DNA of 64,000 bases from NCBI GenBank assembly GCA_026770025.1, contig JAMXDE010000030.1, positions 468,001 through 532,000 on the forward strand, given 5' to 3'. The notes beneath the pieces were generated by a model. It was not told where the DNA came from, made no database searches, and was given only the letters and a program-made list of their open reading frames with translations. The stretch comes from Craspedostauros australis (lineage: Eukaryota; Bacillariophyta; Bacillariophyceae; Mastogloiales; Achnanthaceae). The translations under genes and the position numbers were made by a program. This document shows positions 55,310 to 64,000 of the stretch, in pieces. Each line of letters opens with the position of its first letter. The first letter of the stretch is position 1.

Positions 55310-56131
55310 GATTGTCATCGGTATTGACGGGACTCGGTCATTTGGGCCAGCGGCATCGATGCCTCGTTGTATTTGTCCGAAGTAGGACCAACATGATGTC
55401 TCACTAAGTTCTTCGAAAGGAGGTTCGTTCTTCGCCAATCGCGGAATGTCAATTGAGGCTTTCTTGTGTCTGGTGACAAAATCGTTATTCGATGTCGAAT
55501 TAGTCGTACTAGTCGAGTTTCCGTCTCCGCTGCTTTTTGCCGGGTGTCCCTGTTAGAAATATCTCTCGCGGTTCGTTCGTGGACAAGTAACTTGTGGGGA
55601 CACAACGCGGCTAACGTTGGCATCGCGCATGGCGCGAAACGAAAAAGAGGAATTGGGGACTTATGCACGACTGAATTGGTTGGTCCCGTGTACGATCACA
55701 CGTGAGTGACTTGATCCCACACAAAGTCACCAACATCAACCGAAAAGATCGCAACGCACCAAAGCACAAGCAGTGCTGAACAGGAGTCCTCACACATGTG
55801 TGGGGATGGATGCGGCAAGGCTCCCACGCTTTGTCCTCCAGAATGCGCCAAGTGTTAAGTTGTTGGCGTATTGGGATGTGATGCCAACGTGCGACGGCAT
55901 CGTGCTCTGGAGAGAGCAGAGCCGAGTAGACGGGGCTTGAAGCGGAGACTTGGACAGGACCACGGCACACAAGAGAGATCTGGCACTGAACAATACATTG
56001 AGATTGCGTACTCCTCTGTTCCACTTGTCTATGAAATGATATGTTTGACAGTAAAACTTCCCCACAATCTTCTTGTTACGCATGCTGCTGCAGCATGATT
56101 TGGATGGACAGAACAGTCGTCGACGACAGCA

Positions 56132-57982
56132 CTACGTGCAAGGGATCTCTCCCACCCGACCGAATGGCGTCAACGCATCCCCGTCGCCATCAACGTTGCT
56201 GTCGTCCCGATGCGAGCTGTCGCCGGCACCCGGTTCGCCGTAGTAGTACACATCGTCTCCCTCGTTGAGCTTTTGCGCACGTTGTGACCACAGATCCTCG
56301 AACATTTGAATTTTGTCCGGCACGGACGATGGCGGTTTCTTGGGTGGTTTGAGGGATGATTTGGACGATGATTTCTTGAGTGATTTGCGCGCGTTCTTGG
56401 ACGATGGCTTTTTGGATTTGCTGCGGCTGCTGCTGTTGCTGATGTCCATCGTCGATGATGATTTCTTCTTTTTCTTTCGTTCGGATTTCGCTGACGGAGA
56501 TCCGAACGGCGAGAGGTTGTACGATGGCAGGGACTTGAGGGAATCGGCAGATTCGCTGTACTGCTGCAACGCTGCTGATATTTTGGTGGCCTTTCTGCTG
56601 CTGCTACGACGTGATGATGACGACTTCTTTTTGGATTTCTTGATTCTGGCCAAGCCCGATTCGCTGCGGACGCTCTTCATATCGTCATCATCATCACCGC
56701 CGTCATCGTCATGGTCATCGTGATCACCATCGTTATCGCTGTGCCTGTCTCGATGTTTCCTGCGACTTGAATGCTCGCCCCTCTTATTTTTGGACGATGA
56801 TGACGATTTGGAAGATTTCTTCTTCTTCTTGTGACTGCTTCTGCTGCTGCTGCCGCTCTTGGAGGGCAGTTTCAAACTGCGCGTGGACGTCGCTTTGCTC
56901 ATGCCATCGCTCCTGAGCGCTAGCTTGGTATTGCCGACGCTGAGGGGAGACATCAAATCCGCCTCTCGATTCGATTCGTTGCTTGGTGCCGCCAGGGACA
57001 TCTGGCTCGGTGTTTGTGACGAAAAGCGAGAGATCCTGCGCCGACTTTTGCCCGCCTTGCGATCCTTGGACAGAGCCGGCGCACTTTTGAAGCTGGAAAT
57101 GCTGTAGACGCTGTGCATGTCATCATCGTCATCATCGTCGTCGTCGGCAGTGCGAGACGATGACCCATCTTGTTCACCTTCGTTGTCGTTGTCGCTGCTG
57201 GATCGATCGAAGTACGAAAATGGCTTTGTCTGTTTCTTGAATGTGATGCGAGAACTGGGTTTCTTCTGCTTCAAATTGACATCGTTGCCTTGCACGTCGT
57301 CGTTGTTGTCGTCATTGCTACCATTGCTACCATTGCTGTCGTTGCTGTCGTGAGTAGGGGGATTATCGCCATCGTCAGCAATTTCAAAATCGCCGATCTG
57401 CAACGAACCAAAGGATGACAGAGATCCCGTTCCGAGAGAGGACACCGATGACGCGAACTTGGCGTTGGTGCTGGGCTCGAACTGGAGTTCCACCTCGATG
57501 TCACCGGTTGCAGCATCGTCTGCTTCTTCCTGTTTGTCTGCGTTTGTGGATGTGTCTCTGTCTGCGGCTGCGGCTGCGGCTGTATCTACGCTTGTGACTG
57601 TGACTGACGCCCGTTTATCATCTGCATCTGTAGCAGCCGCATCTGCAGCAGCAGCATCTGTGGCAACAGCATCTGTAGCAGCAGCATCTGCAGAAGCGCT
57701 CCCCTTGTCACTTATCCTGCCTCTCTTGCCATCCTTCTTGGCACCGCGCCTGGATCGCTTCGGTTTGGAACTGGACGACCGCTGCTGTCGCAAAGAGCGC
57801 AAAGCGCTGAGACGGTTGGAGCAGCGGGAACGGGACCTCGAGCGATCATCCGGATCCGTGGACTTGCTGCCATGTTTGGCCTTCTCGATGGACCTCCCCC
57901 TGCCGTTGCTGTCTGTTGCGGACAGCATCTTGTCCTGCTTGGTGTCGCCATCCCGCAGCTCCAGCTCTCCCTCGATCGTCAT
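56132..57982 (-). CDS. Intrinsically disordered Ser/Lys/Asp-rich protein (616 aa)
   Basis: No folded domain recognised. The sequence has an RS-like segment near residue 50 (DRSRSRSRCSNRLSALRSL), an Ala/Asp/Thr repeat (ATDAVATDAAAADAAATDA), long acidic runs (ADDDDDDDDDM; HDDHDDDGGDDDDDM), and many KKKKKSSS or KKSSSSRRSS stretches. A short ordered-looking end, PDKIQMFEDLWSQRAQKLNEGD, may be a helical interaction motif. Nuclear localisation or chromatin/RNA association, or a lysine/serine-rich biomineral-type role, would be guesses; no signal peptide is seen. Start ATG 57982. Low-complexity repeats make length differences between strains likely. Confidence 0.7.
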   Translation of the reverse strand: MTIEGELELRDGDTKQDKMLSATDSNGRGRSIEKAKHGSKSTDPDDRSRSRSRCSNRLSALRSLRQQRSSSSKPKRSRRGAKKDGKRGRISDKGSASADAAATDAVATDAAAADAAATDADDKRASVTVTSVDTAAAAAADRDTSTNADKQEEADDAATGDIEVELQFEPSTNAKFASSVSSLGTGSLSSFGSLQIGDFEIADDGDNPPTHDSNDSNGSNGSNDDNNDDVQGNDVNLKQKKPSSRITFKKQTKPFSYFDRSSSDNDNEGEQDGSSSRTADDDDDDDDDMHSVYSISSFKSAPALSKDRKAGKSRRRISRFSSQTPSQMSLAAPSNESNREADLMSPLSVGNTKLALRSDGMSKATSTRSLKLPSKSGSSSRSSHKKKKKSSKSSSSSKNKRGEHSSRRKHRDRHSDNDGDHDDHDDDGGDDDDDMKSVRSESGLARIKKSKKKSSSSRRSSSRKATKISAALQQYSESADSLKSLPSYNLSPFGSPSAKSERKKKKKSSSTMDISNSSSRSKSKKPSSKNARKSLKKSSSKSSLKPPKKPPSSVPDKIQMFEDLWSQRAQKLNEGDDVYYYGEPGAGDSSHRDDSNVDGDGDALTPFGRVGEIPCT

Positions 57983-58384
57983 GGTGCGAGTGTGTTGAGT
58001 TGTTGAGTTGTTGCGACTGTGCTTCTATAGTCGTAGAATAGTATGATGAGTTTGATGTTGTTGATGTTGTGCATGGAATCGGAGAGTGTTGCGATGCGTC
58101 ATCAATAACGCTCTCTGTTGGTGTTCGGTGTTCCGCTGGTTGCGTCAAAGTCGCCTTGACTCTTCTTGCTGTTCCGCACGTGCCACTATGTACTATTACT
58201 ATGTATTCGTTGTGGACTTCGGTGTCGGCTTCGTTCAGAGGTCTTGTTGCGCGCGAAATGTTCGTGGCCGCAAGTCACCAAGATCGAGACGGAAGTTGTC
58301 TGTCGATCCACCTGTCTCTCTGCATTGCGCTTAAGTGTTTGTCATGTCCAACCGTAACATTGGCGATGTTGGTCATCTCGTTAT
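57983..58384. other. Upstream region of the disordered-protein gene up to the transposon
   Basis: Nothing recognised apart from GTTGTTGA/GTTGAT repeats just upstream of the start. TTAT at 58381-58384 is the target duplication of the neighbouring transposon. Confidence 0.4.
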
Positions 58385-58542
58385 GACCCAGGTGAGCGAG
58401 TGGACCAACCTTTGGTAAAGTAGAGTGGCACTTTTTCTTCAATTTCAACACAACCAAGCATATAAACCAACTCATTATAGTCTCCATAGCACCAAGAAAA
58501 TTACCCAGAGCCTTGAAGTCCGTAGTTTAAGTTTTATGGACC
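58385..58542 (+). repeat. Left TIR of the 4.55-kb transposon
   Basis: 158 bp, inverted relative to 62775-62932, ending inside at TTTAAGTTTTATGGACC. Confidence 0.88.
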
Positions 58543-58797
58543 TGTCAATGTGCACATTTTTGGACTACTCCTAAACTGAGCGATAGACATCCGACAAGTT
58601 CGATCCAAAATAACGTGTTTGTGTTCTTAGTTTTGGCGAATTTGTTCACATTTTGAATTAATTAGTCCTTATTTTGTTCCTCCATTTTCGCCACCAGTCT
58701 CCGTCTCATCTTCGTGCGAATCGCATCCCTCACTTCTTGCGGGACCATCTCTTTGTTCTCCGCGTGCCTCCTGGTGGTGTTGGCCTCACACCACATC

Positions 58798-61700
58798 CTA
58801 TTCTCCCTTTCCTCTTCTTCCATCTCTTCCTCTTCTTGGCTCTTCTGCTTGTCTGATGGTTTCGTACCTGTTGGTTCCATAGCAGTTGCTGTTGCTGTTG
58901 CTGTTGGTGATGGTGGTGATGGTGATGATCCTGATGCCGTTTTTTTTGTTGTTGTTGGTCGTACCTGCTGCCGTGGCTGTTTTCTTCGCGTCTCGTTGTG
59001 AGCTGTAGTACGCCGCGGTCAGGTGCGATTTCACGCGCATTGGACTTCCGTGCAATTGCGTGAACCAATCAGTCTCTGTTCCCTCCAGCTCCATCAATCG
59101 GCGGTGCGCTTCGTGTTCTGTTGGCCGATTTTTCGGGTCCTTTTTGGCGGCCGTGCTCATTTCATCCAATTTCTGCAGTACGTACCGTGGTAACTCCGCG
59201 TTGCTGCGCGTTGTTTTCACTGCCCAGCCCTTCACCGCGAGTCGGGGGATTTCGGCTTCCGCGGTCTGGTCTTTCAATTTTGCGGTGTGGTTGTGTGGTA
59301 GCTCTCCTTGCCCCATCTCCAATGCATCGCGAAACACGAGCGCCTTGCTCTCCACCGCGGTAGCACCCCACTTTCGCGTCTTCTTCTTCTTCTTTGGCGA
59401 TTCGGCGGTGAACGGTTCCTTTCCTGACGTGTGCGTTGCGATCGTGCGGACACCCAGCCGGTTGATTTCCCATCCCTCCCACTCCACACACGGGACAAGT
59501 ACGTCATCTGTGACGCCAGATGCCGCCACCAAATTGGCCTCATCGTCTCCGAACTTGACCTCGTGCGTTTGGCGTACCTTTTGCCCTTTCGCGCAGAAAC
59601 GCTTCTTTGGCATGCCAGGGAAACTCAGGACACGCCACTCGAGGCATTCTGCATCCACCAAAACCGTGGTTGTTCCTGCGATGTTGCCAGCTTCCAATGC
59701 GTTGAAAAGTTGGTGTTCTGTTTTGATGTCATTGTCCTCCAGCACATACGCTCGCAGTACAACAGTGATGTACGCAAAGTGCGTGTCGAGGCGGCCTTTT
59801 CCAGTTTGGGCTTCGGTGTAGATCCAGGCAGAAATCTTCGGGACATTTTGTGTTCCGAGGTTCTTGTTCAGCACTGATGTGATCAGCGGGATGTGCTCGT
59901 GGCTCGCGAAACAAGACGCATTATCGGATTGGATGACAATTTCGGTGACCGATGGAAGAATTTTTCTCACCTGTTGTTGCACAATTTCGAGAAGCCCGCC
60001 AACTTGGAGGGTGTCTTGAGTTGGCCTCCCCTTCACAATGATATTGATGAAGCGATAAGTGAATGTGTCATTGTGACATGTGATCACCATCGCACCCAAC
60101 AGAGACATGCCCTTCTTGCCCCAGTATTCTTGTTGAGCTTCGCCTTGGCCAGTCGGAAGAATTTTCTGTTTGTGGTCCAGCACCACATGTGCACGATCCT
60201 CTCGGTTGTTGATACTTTGGAGGTACTGCTCAATTTGTCCGAATTGAACCTTGCTGCACACTTTGTGTGCCATGTACCACAGTATTTCGTTGTTGAACCC
60301 CAGTGCAGCATTGAGCATCGACTCCAATTCTGTCGCGTGTTCCGCAAGGTGATCTTCCATAAGCAATGTCACGAAAGGGACATATCGGTCGTCCACAAAA
60401 CGCATCACCCCTGCACAACGGTTACATACTCCAGTGTGTTGTTTGTCTGTGGTGGCGCAAGGCTGTTCATTATTGTCAGTGGTGGTGTCATTGGCAGCAG
60501 CATGTGTCACACGAGTGATGTCAGGAATATCAATTGTGATGGTTGGAGTGTCGTTGGTGGCAGAAGCGATGTCATTTGTTTGAGTGATCTTCTTCCTGAG
60601 CTTGTGCTTGTTGGTACGCGTTCTGGTTGATTGGGATTGTTTCGTCATTGTCTTCTTCTTCTGGTTGGGCATGAGCGCAAATTGAGCTGAGTGCATTGGG
60701 TCATCACACTCCATCTGCATGTGAGAGGCAGTGAATTCCCATTTGACGAAGACAACAAGAAGCTCCAATGAGTACAACAGAGACTTGGCTGTGCGCAGAT
60801 GCCGGGAAATCACGTCATTCTCGTCCTCAGCGCCGTTTGTTGTGGGATACTTAGCCTTCAAAAGTGTGACGAGGCGCGAGATCGTGCGTTTGAGAGTTAG
60901 CATTGCCAACAAAAAGTGGCTTTCGAAGGAAGACAGCCCTGTGTTCACTTTGCCACGTCGTGTTAGTAGCTTTGTCATCTCTTTGAATGCTGGTTCGCCC
61001 ACTGGGTTGGTGGTGGTAGTCTTGTACATGTCGAATAGCGCCTTGATGCTTTTGCCTCCACGATCAAAGACCGGAACTTTCTCGAATACGACTCCTTCCC
61101 ACTCCACTGCATGACACAAGCCAGCCTTGTACGTGGTCGTAGTGCAGAGAAACGACACCACACCAGACAAAGCACACGCAGTCACACGGTATTGGAGAAT
61201 TTTGGGCGGAATGGTCTCCCCATCACTCAACATGTCGTAGTAGTGCTGCAATGTCTTCTGTTGGCTTTTAGTGATGGTTTGTCGATTGCTATGTACATGC
61301 ACGCGTTCTTCCTCCGGCAATCCATTGGCGTATCCAGTGAGAATATCTGTGCATGCTTTTGGAGATGCAGACTCTGCGAGAACGGCTCTCGCGCAGAGGT
61401 GCATCAGTTTGCTCCCTCCAACACATATGCGGTACAAATTTGGTGCAAGCGTCAGTGGTGGCAGTGCTTGCCCTGCCCGGACAAAATGCACCACCTCATG
61501 CATCTGGCCAGTTGGTGTCGCTTCTTTTGGGAGCAACACATCCCAGAGCGCAGAAGCAATTGGCACCCACAGCCGTTTGATGTTGCACCAGACTTGCTTG
61601 TTGTGTTTTCCACCAAGTGTGAATCCCGTCTTTGGCATGGAGTCGAACACTTTTGCAGGTAGCCCCGACTTAACCAACCCTGCAACGCGGACCAACGCAT

Positions 61701-62280
61701 CGCGACGCCATCCTCTCACTGTTTTCTGGATGAGTCTGTTGCGGCCGGTTCGCTTCTTCCTGCGATCACAGCCGTCCATGTAGTCGTCGTCGCTGTCAAC
61801 ATCAACTTGCTCGGAAGCACCTCCAGCGACAGCGTTTGCGTGTCGCGCAGTGCTTGCGCGGGTAGTTGGTTTGGCAGGAGACTCAATGGGAGGTGGCACG
61901 TTCACACTGATGTCTACCACTGTGATAGCACCGACACCTTGTCCAACCGTACGCAGTGTGACCGTTGGTGCATCAAAGATGACACCAGCCGCACTGGACA
62001 GGCGCACGTCAACGCGCAGGTTAGCGGCATCGACATGCGCCAAAGTTGGAACAAGGTTGCTGTCCACCGGAAGCATCGGCTTCACCTCGATCGCGTGAGT
62101 GATGTCGGTGGGCTTCCGCAATCCAGTAGACAGCTTGTCAGGCAACAGCTGCTCACGAGTAGGTGCCAAGTTGCCATCCGAATCAAAAGGAGAATCGAGA
62201 GGGGCAGCACAGGAACGAGGCTTCTTACGAGGAGATGGGTTTTCGCCCTTGATTGTTGCTTTGGCGGGGATGGAGGACAT
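58798..62280 (-). CDS. Putative DDE-type transposase, family unassigned (1161 aa)
   Basis: An uninterrupted frame fills the element. The open frame reaches 62595, but ATG 62280 gives a sensible N terminus with a nuclear-localisation-like SPRKKPR, so it is preferred. Residues 150-620 are mixed charged/helical with a probable DNA-binding role. A Lys/Thr-rich linker with Asn/Asp-Thr repeats follows. The C-terminal half carries a series like an RNase H-fold transposase: VVLDHKQKILPTGQ (Asp702) with WGKKGMSLLGAMVI, IVIQSDNASCF (Asp786), and IYTEAQTGKGRLDTHF (Glu823, with Asp832 as alternative). The 83- and 36-residue spacings suit a DDE triad. A pair CNRC lies upstream of the first Asp. The end is basic (KKKKKTRKW, later RRGRDGRRGKG). 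Function as transposase is inferred from the motifs plus the surrounding TIRs. Confidence 0.75.
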   Translation of the reverse strand: MSSIPAKATIKGENPSPRKKPRSCAAPLDSPFDSDGNLAPTREQLLPDKLSTGLRKPTDITHAIEVKPMLPVDSNLVPTLAHVDAANLRVDVRLSSAAGVIFDAPTVTLRTVGQGVGAITVVDISVNVPPPIESPAKPTTRASTARHANAVAGGASEQVDVDSDDDYMDGCDRRKKRTGRNRLIQKTVRGWRRDALVRVAGLVKSGLPAKVFDSMPKTGFTLGGKHNKQVWCNIKRLWVPIASALWDVLLPKEATPTGQMHEVVHFVRAGQALPPLTLAPNLYRICVGGSKLMHLCARAVLAESASPKACTDILTGYANGLPEEERVHVHSNRQTITKSQQKTLQHYYDMLSDGETIPPKILQYRVTACALSGVVSFLCTTTTYKAGLCHAVEWEGVVFEKVPVFDRGGKSIKALFDMYKTTTTNPVGEPAFKEMTKLLTRRGKVNTGLSSFESHFLLAMLTLKRTISRLVTLLKAKYPTTNGAEDENDVISRHLRTAKSLLYSLELLVVFVKWEFTASHMQMECDDPMHSAQFALMPNQKKKTMTKQSQSTRTRTNKHKLRKKITQTNDIASATNDTPTITIDIPDITRVTHAAANDTTTDNNEQPCATTDKQHTGVCNRCAGVMRFVDDRYVPFVTLLMEDHLAEHATELESMLNAALGFNNEILWYMAHKVCSKVQFGQIEQYLQSINNREDRAHVVLDHKQKILPTGQGEAQQEYWGKKGMSLLGAMVITCHNDTFTYRFINIIVKGRPTQDTLQVGGLLEIVQQQVRKILPSVTEIVIQSDNASCFASHEHIPLITSVLNKNLGTQNVPKISAWIYTEAQTGKGRLDTHFAYITVVLRAYVLEDNDIKTEHQLFNALEAGNIAGTTTVLVDAECLEWRVLSFPGMPKKRFCAKGQKVRQTHEVKFGDDEANLVAASGVTDDVLVPCVEWEGWEINRLGVRTIATHTSGKEPFTAESPKKKKKTRKWGATAVESKALVFRDALEMGQGELPHNHTAKLKDQTAEAEIPRLAVKGWAVKTTRSNAELPRYVLQKLDEMSTAAKKDPKNRPTEHEAHRRLMELEGTETDWFTQLHGSPMRVKSHLTAAYYSSQRDAKKTATAAGTTNNNKKNGIRIITITTITNSNSNSNCYGTNRYETIRQAEEPRRGRDGRRGKGE

Positions 62281-62774
62281 GGTGTTGATGGTAGCAAAGG
62301 AGGTTGATTGATTGATTGATTGATGAATCGCACCGTAGAACGCTGAATGAAAGCGGGTGGAGGAGGTGATGCCGATGGAGGTGTTGGATGCAGCAGCGAG
62401 AACAACAACCGCCAATGTCACTAGTGCTCTCACTACTCGTACTACAACCGCAGCACAACAGATACAACGAGCATCGCATCGGCGGAGGCACCTTTGGAAT
62501 GAAGCAAAAATGTGACGGTTTTTGTGTCGGCGTGGCGACGATGTGTGCGTGCGCATGTGATGATGTGTGTGATGTCCACAAGTGGAAAATGTCAATCGAT
62601 TCCGGAGCAGCTAACGGTGTGTAACGTGTTCCAAACGAACGAGGAGGAAGGAAAAAGCTGGAGACACCAACGTGAATGGACACCAATCGTTATTAACTCG
62701 GAATAGCAAAGAACTTTCGGCAAAATTACATTGTGGAACACTACGTTTGACCCAAACGATTCCAAATATTTGAT

Positions 62775-62932
62775 GGTCCATAAAACTTAAATTATAAACT
62801 TTAAGATTCTGGGTAATTTTCCTGTTGCTATGGAGACTATAATGAGTTGGTTTATATGCTTGGTTGTGTTGAAATCCAAGAAAAATTGCCACTCTACTTT
62901 ACCAAAGGTTGGTCGACTCACTCACCCGGGTC
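62775..62932 (-). repeat. Right TIR of the 4.55-kb transposon
   Basis: 158 bp, inverted counterpart of 58385-58542. The target duplication TTAT follows. Confidence 0.88.
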
Positions 62933-62936
62933 TTAT

Positions 62937-63295
62937 GTGATCGCTTCGTTGCTTGGTCTTTCCGCACATGTCGCAGACGAGTCCCTTCGGACTTGCCATT
63001 TGCACTCGGGATTGCGCCAAGTTTGCTGTAATCCATCAAATCGTCTGTGCAGTTTTCAGCCACAGCATTGTTCTCCTTCTCATCCATTCGCATCCAACGG
63101 ACGAACCAGGTCCCAGAGCACCGCTGTGCCACACAGCTGTGTGCAACCCACACCCACCAAGAAAGGAAGGAAGGAAGGAAGAAAGAAAGGAAACCTGGAC
63201 TGCAACGACAAGGCACAAGCACCGCATGTCCGCCAAGCGAGAATTGGCACGCTCTCATTTATCATCGCCCTCTCTTCATTTGCGACACCACCGAC
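62937..63295. other. Upstream region of the last gene
   Basis: No gene. A GGAA tetranucleotide tract lies at about 63160-63193, roughly 100-135 bp before the start codon at 63296. Confidence 0.5.
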
Positions 63296-64000
63296 ATGAA
63301 GATCACCACGAAGAAGTCAATTCGGCGCAAAGATGGCACTCACAAGTGGAGGAGGAGCGTGTGGGCCACTTTCATCAAAGTGGCCCTGTTGGCCACAGCC
63401 GTGGTCTCGCTCAACACCTCATGGCTGCTCGACGATGTGTCAGTGACCATGGCGACAAGGACAGCACCAACACAAGCGGCATCAACGGCATCAACGGCAG
63501 CAACAGCAACAGACGTTGACAACAGCTACGGCGACGACAATGACAATGGCACGAACTCAACGCAAAGCAAAAGGAATGAACCGAAGTTCTACGAGGTCGT
63601 GGTCAATCGAACGCACGGCACGAAGAGCGACTTCTACTACGCCCTCAGCTGCGATGGCAAGTACGAAGAGAACAAGGACAAGGTCCCGACGCACGACGAC
63701 TGGGTGGACCTGCGACGCGTCTACAACAAAGTCATGGGCGAGAGCAACTCCTCGCTGTCGGGTCCCATCGACGGCGATGCCTTCCACGTCCCCACCTACA
63801 TCGACCTGCACCCCACCATGAACCGCGGCGTCTTCGCCAAGAACTTCATACCCAACGGCACGCGCGTGTGGACCGACACCTATGAGGCCGAGTTCACGAC
63901 AGCCGAACAGTTCCGCATGTTCCTCATCAACATCCCGCGCAAGTTCGCCTGCGAGGTGTTGCAGATATGGTCGTACTACTGCAAGATGGACAATGTGCTC
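63296..64000 (+). CDS. SET-like membrane-anchored protein, 5' part (runs off the window)
   Basis: ATG 63296 opens 235 codons that continue past the window edge. A basic N terminus (MKITTKKSIRRKDGTHKWRR) is followed by one hydrophobic segment at about 24-42 (WATFIKVALLATAVVSL), so it is a signal anchor or signal peptide. A Thr/Ala/Asn-rich linker with N-x-T sites comes next. Residues of about 175-225 read YIDLHPTMNRGVFAKNFIP, then NGTRVWTDTYEAEF and FLINIPRKFACEVLQIWSYY. The N-R-G-V-F-A...I-P-x-G-T pattern matches the start of SET domains, as in diatom secretory-pathway SET-like proteins that keep the fold without evident histone targeting. The catalytic part (the N-H and Y motifs) lies beyond the window, so methyltransferase activity cannot be judged. 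Confidence 0.65.
   Translation, partial: MKITTKKSIRRKDGTHKWRRSVWATFIKVALLATAVVSLNTSWLLDDVSVTMATRTAPTQAASTASTAATATDVDNSYGDDNDNGTNSTQSKRNEPKFYEVVVNRTHGTKSDFYYALSCDGKYEENKDKVPTHDDWVDLRRVYNKVMGESNSSLSGPIDGDAFHVPTYIDLHPTMNRGVFAKNFIPNGTRVWTDTYEAEFTTAEQFRMFLINIPRKFACEVLQIWSYYCKMDNVL

Larger units (their letters stand above)
53582..56131. other. Gene-poor region with two 20-bp repeat arrays
   Basis: No supported gene. Two arrays of the same 20-bp unit lie at 54141-54320 and 55138-55309, about 0.8 kb apart. The sequence between them has only short unconvincing frames (up to 139 aa). Confidence 0.5.
58385..62932 (-). mobile_element. Apparently intact DNA transposon, 4.55 kb, 158-bp TIRs, TTAT target duplication
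   Basis: The left end 58385-58542 and right end 62775-62932 are imperfect inverted repeats. Tips read GACCCAGGTGAGCGAGT and GACCCGGGTGAGTGAGT; the inner part shares GACCAACCTTTGGTAAAGTA and ACTCATTATAGTCTCCATAG. TTAT lies directly outside both ends (58381-58384 and 62933-62936). One long minus-strand gene fills most of the interior. Together these fit a cut-and-paste transposon with a 4-bp target duplication. The superfamily is not assigned. Confidence 0.85.

Noticed and set aside
59060-60630. Plus-strand frames of 245-253 aa opposite the putative transposase
   Set aside because: Complementary shadows of a long minus-strand frame carrying conserved-looking motifs.
62281-62595. N-terminal 105-residue extension of the putative transposase
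   Set aside because: Composition is Cys/His/Ala-rich and unlike the rest; ATG 62280 gives a clean basic N terminus.
1-64000. tRNA or rRNA genes
   Set aside because: None recognised on reading both strands; a dedicated search (tRNAscan-SE) could still find a tRNA I missed.

Overview
The window looks like nuclear DNA of a diatom (stramenopile). The evidence is two Ty1/copia elements of diatom CoDi-like style, membrane LRR proteins with Ser/Pro/Thr stalks, a secreted Cys-module protein with a long S-A-P-T repeat, a SET-like protein, and spliceosomal introns of about 150-210 bp. No bacterial operon structure is present.

Layout. 0.3-0.7 kb: small probably mitochondrial membrane protein (+). 1.4-2.5 kb: damaged host gene (-). 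3.6-8.3 kb: terminal-inverted-repeat (TIR) DNA transposon with a degenerate, intron-bearing gene (-). 8.4-9.5 kb: a 1.1-kb MITE with TA target duplications. 11.1-12.2 kb: secreted poly-Q protein (-). 13.6-15.1 kb: membrane-anchored dephospho-CoA kinase (+), tail to tail with a 1061-aa GH3 beta-glucosidase (-, 15.2-18.3 kb). 18.3-22.2 kb: gene-poor. 22.2-33.1 kb: a secreted SAPT/Cys-module gene (+) split by a whole-looking 7.6-kb copia element in antisense. 33.3-34.3 kb: LTR debris. 34.7-47.2 kb: a large type II membrane protein gene (+), split by a second copia element (6.9 kb, antisense, LTRs apparently identical). 47.6-49.3 kb: voltage-gated K+ channel (-, two exons). 50.0-50.5 kb: possible Mpv17/PMP22-like fragment (+). 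50.5-53.6 kb: membrane LRR protein (-). 54.1-55.3 kb: two arrays of a 20-bp unit. 56.1-58.0 kb: disordered Ser/Lys-rich protein (-). 58.4-62.9 kb: a second TIR transposon with 158-bp inverted repeats, a TTAT target duplication and an uninterrupted 1161-codon gene with a DDE-like motif series. 63.3 kb to the end: start of a SET-like protein (+).

The window records mobile-element traffic through a cluster of secreted and membrane-protein genes. Two neighbouring host genes carry young antisense copia insertions whose flanking host frames stay in phase, so intact alleles may exist on another haplotype or strain. The most novel item is the apparently intact 58.4-62.9 kb transposon, whose protein I cannot place in a named superfamily. 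All family calls come from reading motifs by eye; no database search was run.
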